A stretch of 64,000 nt of DNA from Mucilaginibacter sp. KACC 22063 (GCF_028736115.1 NZ_CP117877.1:372001-436000); one strand, 5' to 3'. Counted from the stretch's first letter, positions 43,806-53,353 are shown. Program-made: numbers and translations. Notes: generated by a model from the letters alone, not told the origin.

Positions 43806-44561
43806 ATGCAAGTCTATAAATATTCAGTCGTAATGACCATCGGCGAATCAGACAGTAGCGCTATCACCGGTATACAAGCGGATTTAAAAACATTCTCTGC
43901 ATTGGGATGCTTCGGCAGTTCGGTAATTACGTCAGTCAATGCACAAAATACACAGGACATTGTCTTACGCCATCCTGTCCCTATCGCCTTCATAAAAAGT
44001 CAGATTGAAGCTGTTCTGGAAGATATCCACCCGATAACGGTTAAAATCGGAAGATTGACCGACCCGGATACGGTAATTGCGATAGCGGAAACGCTTAAGA
44101 AATATCCCGGATTAACAATTATCGTCCAACCAGAAGCCATTGATCGGTTTGGAAAAAGTACCGTCTCACCGGCGGCAGTGGTTGCAATAAGAGAGCGTCT
44201 TTTCCCACTGGCGAAACTGATAACAATAACTATAGATGAGGCTCTGCTCTTTAGCGCACATGAATGTGCTGAACAGCAGGCAGACCTGCGGACGGTAGCC
44301 TTTGCGATGCTTAAGATAACGGACTGCGTATTGATTAGCAATATGGTAAGTCAGGGACACCATTTGCACAGCATTCTCGCAACTAAAGATGGGTATGAAA
44401 AAGTATTTAACCAAACCAATGTCATTACCAATAATATGAACGGGGTAGCCTGCACACTGGCCTCGGCCATTGCGGCTTATGCAGCAAAGGGGCTACCTAT
44501 CACCGAAGCTGTTCCGAAAGCGATTGAATATGTTCTGGCGAAAGCTATGCCAGCTTCCTGA
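43806..44561 (+). CDS. ThiD-like hydroxymethylpyrimidine kinase homologue, degenerate
   Basis: 251 aa, ribokinase-fold. 'TGIQADLKTFSALGCFGSSV' matches ThiD (HMP/HMP-P kinase) closely. Key sites differ: the N-terminal GSDSSGGAG loop reads GESDSSAITG, the 'DPVM' strand end is replaced ('VQPEAID'), the KGGH motif is not evident, and the catalytic GTGC anion hole is N212-G-V-A-C216 (Cys kept, two residues changed). It may be a pseudoenzyme, a decaying copy or a divergent kinase. The TPP riboswitch 910 bases upstream suggests that it was once, or still is, part of a thi operon. Confidence 0.75.
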   Translation: MQVYKYSVVMTIGESDSSAITGIQADLKTFSALGCFGSSVITSVNAQNTQDIVLRHPVPIAFIKSQIEAVLEDIHPITVKIGRLTDPDTVIAIAETLKKYPGLTIIVQPEAIDRFGKSTVSPAAVVAIRERLFPLAKLITITIDEALLFSAHECAEQQADLRTVAFAMLKITDCVLISNMVSQGHHLHSILATKDGYEKVFNQTNVITNNMNGVACTLASAIAAYAAKGLPITEAVPKAIEYVLAKAMPAS

Positions 44562-45073
44562 AGAAAAATATCTTTGATCCTCTGCGTATGAAGCGCACTT
44601 TTGTTTTTAACAGAAGATTGCATCCAAGGAAGATCGACAATTACGCATTTGGCTACATTTACTCTAAGTACCTCGGGAAATATCTCCTGCCGGATTCCAT
44701 TGAAAAGGCTAAAGTGGTGTATTGGCTGGATGGCGTAGTTGGGGATGGCACCGTTAACTTAACCGTTTTGAATTTACTTAAATGGGACCGTGCACTTTAT
44801 ACCAATAAACTGATCTCCAAAACGGATATGCAGCAGGTGTTCTCTCCTGCTAAACTTGATGATGGGTCGTTCACCAAATATGGTTTCGGATGGAAGATCG
44901 AGCAACATACTGACTATGGCAAGGTGGTGCGGCATAGCGGCGGCTGGCCAGGATATAAAAGCGACATAGAAAGGCACACCGATAATGATAAAACAATCAT
45001 CGTTTTACAGAATCACTACGATGCTGCCGAACCAACCAGGAGTATCAGGAGCATTTTATATAATCAGCCATAG
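44552..45073 (+). pseudogene. Serine hydrolase (beta-lactamase class C fold) C-terminal fragment
   Basis: Coding sense starts at 44552 inside the end of the ThiD-like gene ('FLKKNIFDPLRMKRTFV') and runs to TAG 45073; the longest ATG-started ORF is 161 aa (44588). 'KYGFGWKIEQ...VVRHSGGWPGYKS' is the C-terminal HSG region of the beta-lactamase/PBP4* family. The catalytic SxxK and YxN parts are missing, so it cannot be an active enzyme. Confidence 0.7.
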
Positions 45074-45161
45074 TCACACCGTAACAATGATGACCTGTGC
45101 AAAAATTCGATTGTAATTAAGTGATTTCCTGTCGTTTCTTATCGAAATACTTGCACAGGTC

Positions 45162-45647
45162 TTAGAGTACGGGAAATCCAGGCAGCTGTGAAGCTAATCC
45201 CGATACACTATCAATTTGATGATAAATGGTTTTGCGTGATGCTACTTCAGTAGTATGGTTATACTTGTCATACAATTGCTCAATCTGGTCAATGTAGGGT
45301 TTCTCCTTGGCCCAGTCTAAGGACCCGTATTTATCGGTTCCTTTAAAAAGTAAGTGTTCCAGGTAATGCGCAAGGCCGGTATGATCTTTAGGATCATTGT
45401 TACTTCCTGCACGCCCCGATCAGCGTTTGTATGCGCGGTTCCTTTTTATTAACGCTCAGGATAACCGTTAAGCCATTTTTGAGCTTGTAAAACCTTGCAT
45501 GCATAGGGTCGCCCGTTACATAACGATAGGTGTATCCAGCTTCACTGCCTTGTTTCCATTCGTGCTTTACCTGGGCATGCACCCCGTTATACCTGCAACA
45601 ACAAATAATGTAAATGCTAACAGATATTTCCCTTTTTTGTAATTCAT
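45162..45647 (-). pseudogene. M16 (insulinase-like) peptidase N-terminal remnant
   Basis: A minus-strand signal peptide ('MNYKKGKYLLAFTLFVVAG') begins at 45647, then after a stop/frameshift 'YKLKNGLTVILSVNKKEPRIQTLIG', then after another frameshift near 45405 'GSNNDPKDHTGLAHYLEHLLF', containing the inverted zinc motif HxxEH (HYLEH). It ends at a stop at 45162-45164 after about 150 residues; the normal protein is over 900. A clear dead fragment. 45648-46027 downstream contains no gene. Confidence 0.75.
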
Positions 45648-46027
45648 TTTTCGGTGTAGTGATTTATTGTGCCTTTACTGTTTTGACTTCCTGAGCGCGA
45701 TTCTTTATCGGAATAGCGTTGCCTGTTGAGCTATAACTATTTAATTCAGTAAAATTGACGATTGCTGGTAATTATATCAATGATTCCATCGAAAATCGTA
45801 AATTATATGGAATAACCGCTTTATATCTTGTTTTTTTCTAATTTGGAGGCTGCATTTTACCAATCAGTGTATTTTTTTATTTCGGCAGTTCAATAACCGG
45901 CAGTAAATTCCTTTATTGAATCACGATAAATTCTCTATTTTGAACGTAGCCGATCTGGATTGAACCATCGGTATGTACGTGAAATAACGCCGTTTGCAAG
46001 AGCAACAGTACCGTTTAAGAGTGATCA

Positions 46028-47182
46028 TCAGCTGTTCAGGTCAGGTTCAAACGCATTACCCTTTTCGATATAATTCAAAAATTCGATTACCATAATATCT
46101 AAGAATTTTGACGGCCGCGTCGATTTCCGCATTTTGATTTCAGCGAAACGATGTGAATATCTTGCCAGGCTTACTCCAAAAGCATCTTCACACCACTTTA
46201 CCAGGGCGGCAATAGTAACCTGGCTGCCCCTCGTGCGCATATAAACATATAAGGCATAAACCAGCTCGACCAAATCTGACTTGTCCGAAGGCCATTTGGC
46301 AAGGATACTATTCGCGAAGGGCTTGTTGGTGAAACCTTTAGTTTGAGAATGAGACGTATCGAAGGCGGCATTTTCCCGCCATTGTTTGTTGATGCGCAAG
46401 CCTACCCATTTCATTTCAGTGGCGAGGAAATCCTTTAGTTTGTCAGCGACTGACTCATTTTCTTTAAACAGCACCATAGATGATCGCAGTTTAAGCAAAT
46501 CCAAATGCATTTGTTTCTTTATTAAGGTTAGCTGAAAATGCTTTAGTTTTACAACATCATCATTATCATACTCCACTGATTCATATAAATTAAACATGTA
46601 TTCCAAAAAAGCGGGATGATTAAAATTGGAGGATATGAGTCGGTCAATTAGGCCACCAGATGTTAATTCTTTTATTTGCCTGAGCGAATCGCCAAATGCT
46701 TTGAGATAATCAGCTAAATGGGTGGATGGTTCGATATTTGCCGAAATATCTTTAAAGACAGATTTTAACAGATTTAATAACGCAGGTTCGATGTTGAATT
46801 TTGCCAGTATTCCGATCAGCGTATTCACCTGATCGGAAATTGTTATCTTTAATATACTTCTGCTATACCTGTCCGGTACCTCCCGGTCCTCCAGCAAGGT
46901 CCCCAACTTTTCCAGGAACACACGCAGATAACCGTGCTTTCGAAATTTTCTATACCTCACATAGATCCGGTCACTTAATGCAGCTAAAGCATTCAAGCAG
47001 GACTTTTTTTCATCACCAGCCAAAATTAATTGGATTTGCATGCCCCAGCAAAGCTCTTCCCAACGGGCGAATAAATCACTCCTTTGAACCTGTAAATCAT
47101 CCAGCCTGTCAATCATTTCCCATAGCCGGAACAGTTCCATCAATTGGTCAATCATATGCGATTCAACTTTTCCGATGACCAT
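46028..47182 (-). CDS. RteC-domain protein
   Basis: 384 aa from ATG 47182 (a TTG four codons upstream is less likely). All-helical. The C-terminal 110 residues ('WPSDKSDLVELVYALYVYMRTRG...FAEIKMRKSTRPSKFLDIM') match the RteC family, named after the CTnDOT excision regulator. Many chromosomal relatives exist without a nearby transposon. No mobilisation genes adjoin. 47183-47659 holds no gene I can support. Confidence 0.7.
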   Translation of the reverse strand: MVIGKVESHMIDQLMELFRLWEMIDRLDDLQVQRSDLFARWEELCWGMQIQLILAGDEKKSCLNALAALSDRIYVRYRKFRKHGYLRVFLEKLGTLLEDREVPDRYSRSILKITISDQVNTLIGILAKFNIEPALLNLLKSVFKDISANIEPSTHLADYLKAFGDSLRQIKELTSGGLIDRLISSNFNHPAFLEYMFNLYESVEYDNDDVVKLKHFQLTLIKKQMHLDLLKLRSSMVLFKENESVADKLKDFLATEMKWVGLRINKQWRENAAFDTSHSQTKGFTNKPFANSILAKWPSDKSDLVELVYALYVYMRTRGSQVTIAALVKWCEDAFGVSLARYSHRFAEIKMRKSTRPSKFLDIMVIEFLNYIEKGNAFEPDLNS

Positions 47183-47659
47183 GGCTTTAACCAAATGTAC
47201 ATCACTATTTCGTCGGCATATTCTTTTTGATTTCTTGCAAAGTGCGCAGTCGTTATATTATGACTCAATTGCTCCTCGGCTGCCGGGTATCGGATAAGCC
47301 ACGCCTGCGGTTTACATGATGTGTCATTCATAGCAAACAATATTAGTTATGAAATAAGCTAACCCACTATTCCTTCCTCATCCTGATAAAGGCGCTTAAC
47401 GGCCAACATTCGTCCAAACTCAGGAGCTTAAGAAGATTAACTTTTAATTAATAACAAAGGTTGGTATTCAAAACTGTCAGTGTCAAGTGCCTTTTCGTAC
47501 AAAAATTGAGGCACCGAATAGAAAAAACCTGAAGTATGACGTAATCAGCGCTTTTTTTCGGAAAAACGGGGCGATTCATTTGCAGGCTTTAGCGGGTTTA
47601 ACTTATATTTGAATGAGTGATAGAGATCATCCCCGTTTATTCTGCTATTTTTTACTTTC

Positions 47660-47923
47660 ATGGGAGCTGAATTAAAAAAGGAAGAACTGCTTTTACTACA
47701 CACAAAAATTTCCGATCTCCCCGTTTCTGAACATTTACTCATGGGGTGTAGAAAGATGGGCTTTGGCAACCTGCAGGAAATCATCGATCTCGGTTGGAGC
47801 AGGCTCATGGAAAAGAGGGGCTTCACTTTCCGGTGGTTAACTGAATTGACCACTTTATTGGAAAGTCGGAAAATGCTTCATTTATTGCAGGCAGGCCCTA
47901 ATCCATCGGAGGGTGTTCATTGA
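47660..47923 (+). CDS. Small protein with RNA polymerase alpha-CTD-like helix-hairpin-helix
   Basis: 87 aa. 'LLHTKISDLPVSEHLLMGCRKMGFGNLQEII' followed by 'GFTFRWLTELTTLLESRKML' follows the pattern of the alpha-CTD fold (I.dL.lS..l...l...g..tl.el....g.....ll..l...l). Comparable small DNA-binding proteins are frequent in Sphingobacteriaceae. Convergent with the gene at 47898, overlapping 26 bases. Regulatory role is inferred. Confidence 0.55.
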   Translation: MGAELKKEELLLLHTKISDLPVSEHLLMGCRKMGFGNLQEIIDLGWSRLMEKRGFTFRWLTELTTLLESRKMLHLLQAGPNPSEGVH

Positions 47924-49079
47924 TCCACTGGACAGCTTTTAGGAAATACGATTTTACTTTATCGGAGGTAAGCTTTTTGGGATTATTATATCTGTTCTTG
48001 ACATAACCGGTGGAAAAAATTTGCTGGTGATCCGTCTCGATATGTTTGGCTATGTAATCAAAATAAGTAACTTTTTTCATGCCTGTAAAAAAGCCGATTT
48101 CAATCAACACACGGAAAAAATAGACGACCTGCTCCACCGTTGCAGATACCCGGAGAAAATAAGGACTAAAGAGCCTGTTTTCCCATTTTTTGTATGTAAT
48201 CCTGGATTGTATCCGTAAGTGCTTCTTCAGCATGATTTCCTCCTCTTCCAGCGCTTGAGCAAGGATAGCGCTCAGGGATGATGTACCATTCTCGTAGCCA
48301 TTACCTTTATAGACCGGGACGGATCGCAGGTCACGGATCTTTCCTGCAACCTTGACCAGTTCATCCTGATAAAATTCGACTTGATCGTAATCCGTTTGCA
48401 TTGCTTTGGTATAATAACAGATCAACGGAAAATAATTGAAATTTAACCGGATCAGGTCAAGGAAAAGCCGCGTGCGTAGCTCAGGCCCGGTGTAATTATT
48501 GACCAATTGATAAAGAGCGGTCACAAAGGTCGTCAGGTAATTTAGCTCCCGGCTATTTTGGACGGGGCGATAGGCCGGTTTGGACAACACGTTAAGATAA
48601 TCCCCGATGAGTTTCATCAGCGCTTTATCTTCGCCGCTGGCCGTAAGTGCCCGGATGATCGTGGCCGCCATCTTTTGGTTTTCGGTAGCGAATGCCTGTT
48701 TTAATGCCAGCGGTACTTTGAGCTGGTCATTAAATGCGGAAGCATAATTTTCTTTTAAGTATAGGTAAACGTCATTTAAGGCTTGAAGCAGGCGGCTGAT
48801 CAGGGAATGAGCAGGGTTGTTATCCATCGGATTTGGCAGTCGACCGACATACCGGTCCGACACTTTGCAGATCTCAGTTTGCAGGTATTCAATGTACGCT
48901 GATTTACGGCCTTGGTCCCCGTTAAAATGATAGATCGTTTCCCGTATGGTTTGTACGGCCCGTTCCCTTTCGTTGGTCATCAATTCAAGGGCATTAGCTA
49001 AGCATTCCTGGCTGTATCCACCCGGTGCGTTTTGTAGAAGCTCCTGTATCAGGAGCTCCATGGCTGCTATTGTTTTCAT
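47898..49079 (-). CDS. Hypothetical helical protein in oxoamine synthase operon
   Basis: 393 aa, all-helical, no signal or membrane segment. The C-terminal about 80 residues ('VVYFFRVLIEIGFFTG...KSYFLKAVQWINEH') resemble in style the ends of RteC-like and other transposon-linked regulatory proteins, but I cannot assign a family. It is the third gene of a minus-strand unit, 24 bases after the TetR gene. Confidence 0.65.
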   Translation of the reverse strand: MKTIAAMELLIQELLQNAPGGYSQECLANALELMTNERERAVQTIRETIYHFNGDQGRKSAYIEYLQTEICKVSDRYVGRLPNPMDNNPAHSLISRLLQALNDVYLYLKENYASAFNDQLKVPLALKQAFATENQKMAATIIRALTASGEDKALMKLIGDYLNVLSKPAYRPVQNSRELNYLTTFVTALYQLVNNYTGPELRTRLFLDLIRLNFNYFPLICYYTKAMQTDYDQVEFYQDELVKVAGKIRDLRSVPVYKGNGYENGTSSLSAILAQALEEEEIMLKKHLRIQSRITYKKWENRLFSPYFLRVSATVEQVVYFFRVLIEIGFFTGMKKVTYFDYIAKHIETDHQQIFSTGYVKNRYNNPKKLTSDKVKSYFLKAVQWINEHPPMD

Positions 49080-49103
49080 AGGTTTATCGTATAAATGCGA
49101 TGC

Positions 49104-49769
49104 TTAGCCCGTATATCGCTTTGTTTTTGCTGCGTCAAAGGTCCATTGTAATACCTGCCTGATCGTTCTGATGATTTCTGCCCGATCAGCTTCTGAATGA
49201 ATATTGATGCCGCATAGCGTGCTATGATTCGTCCGCGTATGCAATACCAGGTAATAGATGCCTGACACCAAAAGGGCGGCAACCGCCTTGAAACTAACCC
49301 CGGATCCTTCAAAAATCGGGTCGGTATGATTAAAGAACTCTCTGGCAAGGCTTTCCCTTATCCCGCCGATATCATCCATTATCGAGCACTTTTCCGTAAT
49401 CTCCCAAAGAATGAGCTGCTGCATTTCTTCGTCCCGGTAGAAGTAGTCAAACTGTTTTTCCAATACATAGACGAGCATTTCTTGCAGTCCGCGTTTCTTG
49501 TGCATCTTTTCAAGCATCTTCGAAAGTTGCGTTTTCGAACTCATCCAATAATCTTTTTCAGCGATATATATGGAGATCAGCTTATCCATGGTGCCGAAAT
49601 ATTTGAATATCAGGCTTGTGGTTACATCTGCTTCCCGTGCGATAATCCTTGCAGTTAAACCTTTATAGCCTTTCTTTTTAATAACGCTACCGACCGCTTC
49701 GATCAGTTTATGCTCTGTAAGCGGCCTGTTGTTCGTTCTGCTTGAAACTCTTTTATATCCTGTCTTCAT
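49104..49769 (-). CDS. TetR/AcrR-family transcriptional regulator
   Basis: 221 aa. N-terminal HTH 'GLTARIIAREADVTTSLIFKYFGTMDKLI' (about 36-64) is typical of TetR; the ligand-binding helical domain follows. It lies 15 bases after the oxoamine synthase gene and 24 bases before the next gene, so it probably regulates its own operon. The inverted repeat at 51079-51103 is a candidate operator. Confidence 0.88.
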   Translation of the reverse strand: MKTGYKRVSSRTNNRPLTEHKLIEAVGSVIKKKGYKGLTARIIAREADVTTSLIFKYFGTMDKLISIYIAEKDYWMSSKTQLSKMLEKMHKKRGLQEMLVYVLEKQFDYFYRDEEMQQLILWEITEKCSIMDDIGGIRESLAREFFNHTDPIFEGSGVSFKAVAALLVSGIYYLVLHTRTNHSTLCGINIHSEADRAEIIRTIRQVLQWTFDAAKTKRYTG

Positions 49770-49784
49770 TGGTATGTTTTACAG

Positions 49785-51071
49785 CTAAATTTCTATCAAA
49801 CTCTTGTGATGCTTTGAGATGCCAATCTCATTGTCCACCCGGGCAAAAGCCTTCAACGCTTTGTCAAGTTGTTCTTTAGTATGGGTAGCCATGAGGCTCA
49901 TTCTTATCCTCGCATCTTTCCTGGACACAGCAGGATAAATAATCGGGTTGGTATAAATGCCCTGTTCCAACAGTAAGCGACCAGCCTCTCCTGTTTTTTT
50001 GGGGTCTCCGACCTTAACCGGGATAATAGCCGATTCCGTTGTACCTATGTCCATGCCCAGGTTAAGCAACCCCTCCCGGAAATAGTGGATATTTTCCCAA
50101 AGTTTAGTCATCCATTGCGGTTCTTCCTGCAGCAATATCATCGATTGAAGTATGGCCGCAATATCGGCGGGTGTTCCTGCCGCTGAAAACAGGTGTTGCC
50201 GAGACTGAAATTTTAAAAGTCGGATCAATTCTGGACGTCCTACGACGTAACCCCCGATACTGGCAAATGTCTTACTGAAGGTGCCGGTAATGAGGTCTAC
50301 TTCTCCCAGCAAATCATAAAGCTCCAATACACCGCGCCCGGTTTTCCCGATTACACCGATACCATGTGCATCATCTATGACCAGGTAGGCACCGTAATTT
50401 TTAGTAAGCGCAAGGATCTTGTCCACCGGGGCCATATCACCATCCTGCGAATACACCCCATCGATGACGACCATTTTAGTCCGGTAATTGTGCTGCGCGC
50501 TTTTCAGAACGTGTTCCAGCTTATCCAGGTCATTATGCAGGAAAGTTTTAACATTAGTCAGAAGGCCTCCTTCCTGGACACTCGCGTGTACAGCCATGTC
50601 AAAGATGGCGATGTCCTCTTTTTTCATCAGGCATTGAATAGTAGCGCTGTTTGAAGTATAACCTGTCGTATATAAAATGGCGCTGTCTTTATCCCGATTA
50701 AAGAAACCTGCGACAGCCTCTTCCAGTTGCTGATGAAAGCTAAAGTGCCCGCCGATGGCAGGGGATGCCCCCGAACCGGTACCATATGCTATAACCGCAT
50801 CGATAGCTGCTTGTTTAACTTTTGGGTGCTGGGTAAAACCAAGGTAATCGTTCGATACCAGCCCGACCAATGGTTCCGGTTTCGCTCTGCCAGGAAGCAT
50901 TACTTGTATTTCGGGACCGCATCCCGAGGTACAGACCATCCGGTAATTGAGGTGTCCGCGATCATCTAAAAAGTCTAAATAGTTACTGAATAGTTCGGCC
51001 CTGGCGTACATGTTGTAGCCCCGAATGTTTTCAAAATCCTTGAAACTGGCCTTCTCAAAGTCGATTTCCAT
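49785..51071 (-). CDS. PLP-dependent alpha-oxoamine synthase (AONS/SPT-like)
   Basis: 428 aa, fold type I. Substrate motif 'GTGSGASPAIGGHFSFHQQLEE', PLP-contacting D233-D-A-H236-G, and Schiff-base lysine K267 in 'TGTFSKTFASIGGYVVG'. The family condenses an amino acid with an acyl-CoA (BioF, serine palmitoyltransferase, glycine C-acetyltransferase, CqsA-like enzymes); sequence alone does not fix the substrate. The N-terminal about 60 residues are longer than in BioF. Operon partners (TetR and an unknown protein) are not biotin or sphingolipid genes, so a signalling or specialised lipid product is possible. Confidence 0.85.
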   Translation of the reverse strand: MEIDFEKASFKDFENIRGYNMYARAELFSNYLDFLDDRGHLNYRMVCTSGCGPEIQVMLPGRAKPEPLVGLVSNDYLGFTQHPKVKQAAIDAVIAYGTGSGASPAIGGHFSFHQQLEEAVAGFFNRDKDSAILYTTGYTSNSATIQCLMKKEDIAIFDMAVHASVQEGGLLTNVKTFLHNDLDKLEHVLKSAQHNYRTKMVVIDGVYSQDGDMAPVDKILALTKNYGAYLVIDDAHGIGVIGKTGRGVLELYDLLGEVDLITGTFSKTFASIGGYVVGRPELIRLLKFQSRQHLFSAAGTPADIAAILQSMILLQEEPQWMTKLWENIHYFREGLLNLGMDIGTTESAIIPVKVGDPKKTGEAGRLLLEQGIYTNPIIYPAVSRKDARIRMSLMATHTKEQLDKALKAFARVDNEIGISKHHKSLIEI

Positions 51072-51078
51072 AGTAATA

Positions 51079-51103
51079 GGGGTAAGTATTTTGAAGCTTA
51101 CCC
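51079..51103. promoter_or_regulatory. Inverted repeat before the oxoamine synthase gene, possible TetR operator
   Basis: GGGGTAAG and CTTACCC arms flank a 10-base centre, ending 8 bases upstream of the ATG at 51071. Position in the 5' leader of an operon with its own TetR gene suggests autoregulation; an mRNA hairpin is the alternative. Confidence 0.4.
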
Positions 51104-51718
51104 TTAAATTTAGAACGCAAAAAATTAAGAAGCGGTCACTTTTGCTGTTTTTTAATGTTTTTTTAACTTTTTGTTATCTGTGCTTTATTAATCAATTTAG
51201 AATTGAAAAAATAAATAAATAATTAGCAATTGTGAGGGCTAATTTGGTGTAATATTGAAATTTTGATAAAAAAATGAACTCTTTTTGTTGGGTGTCTTAA
51301 TTTTGCCGGAAAAGGACACTTGACTGCGATTTTGAAAAAACTTTCATTTGCACTTTGCCCGCCTTAAACTTTTATTATCCTGGGAAAAAAATTTTTTTCA
51401 AAAATGAGAAAAGTCGATTTTGGACGTCAGATTTTAAGCATCAGTTTTAAAAAGTTGAGTAATAGAGCGATTGTGGTTGTGGCTTCAGCACTTGCATGAA
51501 GGAAACATTGATCGAATACACTTTTCCTAACGGATTGATTTCCCGGGAAGATACCGGGAAGTTGCCAAAGGAATGCCGTTTATATCTCAGTTACGCCCGG
51601 GCTACACTTTATCAACTGCGGGAAGGAAACTGGTCCAGGTGGGGTAAACTATCCTGAACAGGTCATAACCAACGATTATAACTTATCTGCGGATGAAAGT
51701 CAGTATACTGATGATGAT
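51104..51718. other. AT-rich intergenic region, no firm gene
   Basis: 51104-51480 is very AT-rich with T-runs and nothing recognisable. 51496-51657 encodes a short plus ORF of uncertain reality. An alternative frame here ('GLHFINCGKETGPGGVNYPE') continues without a stop into the ORF at 51719. Confidence 0.4.
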
Positions 51719-52075
51719 TTGTCTATACCTGACCCAGCAACTACTGCGTACGTTACCCCACCCGTATATACACCCGTACACTACAAATATCCCGTCACTA
51801 TTATTTCCGGAACTACCACGGGAACAATCTATGACGTAATCATGTATGATGTTATAGCTTATCCCAATAATATGACTTATTATAGCCCTACCGGTCAAAA
51901 TGTCACCAGGGTCGTAACACCAATAACGCTTAACAAAAGTTATACGACAGCTCCACATCTGGTTAATGTATCCTGGTCAGCAGAAGCTAATTTTCGTTAT
52001 ACTTATTTGAACACCGGAGTGACGATAACGCGCCAACGCTCATGCAGCTATTCAGTACCGGTACCAGTTCCATAA
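51719..52075 (+). CDS. Hypothetical Tyr/Thr/Pro-rich ORF, start uncertain
   Basis: 118 codons from a TTG at 51719 to TAA 52075; the frame is open further upstream (to about 51580) with no good start. The translation is rich in Tyr, Thr, Pro and Val with strand-like repeats ('PATTAYVTPPVYTPVHYKYP'), like an extracellular or surface protein, but there is no signal peptide. Probably the tail of a larger broken gene. Low certainty. Confidence 0.4.
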   Translation: MSIPDPATTAYVTPPVYTPVHYKYPVTIISGTTTGTIYDVIMYDVIAYPNNMTYYSPTGQNVTRVVTPITLNKSYTTAPHLVNVSWSAEANFRYTYLNTGVTITRQRSCSYSVPVPVP

Positions 52076-52114
52076 TTTTATTAAATTTGATTCAATCTGG
52101 TAATATATTAGGAT

Positions 52115-53335
52115 ATGAGGAAAGAAGAAAAAAACAGCTACGCTGTTCCGAAGTTGTTAATTAGTAATGTGACAGACATTATCGAGAATCTGTATTTTGA
52201 AATCGTAGTTACAACTAATGCCCGGATGCTTTCCTTATTTTGGGAAATAGGAGACGCCCTTAATAAAAATCAGAAAAACGGTAAAGAGGTCAATGACCTA
52301 ATTGATGAAAAGCTTTCTGTCTCACTTATTGAAGCGTATAGCTCAATATTCAGCACAGAAAATTTAATAATTATGAGGCTTTTAGCCGAAAAATGCTCGC
52401 AGACTTTCCTGGATAAGATCAGCCCTTATATAAGTTGGAAATACATTCCTTTCTTGCTTGAGCTTGATAGTGAGGATGAATGGATTTTGTATATAAGACT
52501 GGTTATTAAAGAACAGTTACAGCCAGATCAGGCGAAACAGCGTTTGGTACAAACCCCTACCCAGGATATGCGCTTGAAACTTAAGTTCCCTGATTATCCA
52601 TTTTTCGACCTCGTTCAGCCGAACGGAGAGCACAGGCCAATAATAGAAAATTATTTTAATGGAAATGAAGGGAATGCCTTCAGGCCTCTATTGGAACCTA
52701 CGGATATACTTCAAATTTCAAGTCTAAATACTTCCCGGGGATCTTCGGTAAATGATGAATTGTTAATGTTTATAGCCTCAAAAATATCGGATTTCCGAAT
52801 CCTGCATAATCATTGGCTGAACATTCGATTTAATTTATTATTTGTAAATTTGGGTAGAAGAATTAAAGAAATATTTGTAAATTTCAATGAATCAAGCGCA
52901 CAAGAAAACGCGCTTTATTTGGATCTATCCCATCATTTAGAGAGTAAATTTGGAAAACTTTTCAATCAAGTACAACTCAATCAAAGTATAAGTTTTGCGC
53001 AACAATTTAACGATCACATACAACTGATCGAATTCGCTGGATTAATCAGATGGGAACACATTTTGTTGTTAATACCTATTAAAGACATTGATGAAAAATT
53101 TTATTATGCCAGGCTTACTGCTAAAGAAGGTTTAAATGCTGTAGAGCTTAATAAACAGATCAAAAGCAATAATTACAAGCCAACGAATGCTACTGAGCCG
53201 GAAAATAAAACAAATCCCCTGATAGGCCAAAAGGAAGAATCGGAAGGATACTTCGAAAATGAAATAACGAACAGTCGAGTGGTGCAAAACATCTACGAAA
53301 ACAATGATTTACTCGAATTTATGAAAGTATTTTAG
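52115..53335 (+). CDS. Tandem DUF1016_N protein lacking the nuclease domain
   Basis: 406 aa. Residues about 15-165 match the DUF1016 N-terminal domain of YhcG-type proteins ('LFWEIGDALNKNQKNG', 'STENLIIMRLLAEK', 'ISWKYIPFLLEL'), and about 235-360 look like a second, diverged copy ('HNHWLNIRFNLLFVNLGRRI', 'RWEHILLLIPI'). The PD-(D/E)XK nuclease half normally found C-terminal in YhcG is absent; the tail is low-complexity and acidic. DUF1016_N is thought to mediate DNA recognition. Could be a regulator derived from a nuclease. Confidence 0.72.
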   Translation: MRKEEKNSYAVPKLLISNVTDIIENLYFEIVVTTNARMLSLFWEIGDALNKNQKNGKEVNDLIDEKLSVSLIEAYSSIFSTENLIIMRLLAEKCSQTFLDKISPYISWKYIPFLLELDSEDEWILYIRLVIKEQLQPDQAKQRLVQTPTQDMRLKLKFPDYPFFDLVQPNGEHRPIIENYFNGNEGNAFRPLLEPTDILQISSLNTSRGSSVNDELLMFIASKISDFRILHNHWLNIRFNLLFVNLGRRIKEIFVNFNESSAQENALYLDLSHHLESKFGKLFNQVQLNQSISFAQQFNDHIQLIEFAGLIRWEHILLLIPIKDIDEKFYYARLTAKEGLNAVELNKQIKSNNYKPTNATEPENKTNPLIGQKEESEGYFENEITNSRVVQNIYENNDLLEFMKVF

Positions 53336-53353
53336 TCCCAAGTAGCTGAATTA

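Noticed and set aside
46028..49079. Conjugative transposon around the RteC-type gene
   Set aside because: No integrase, relaxase, tra genes or tetracycline-resistance genes adjoin; RteC-type proteins are also common on chromosomes alone.
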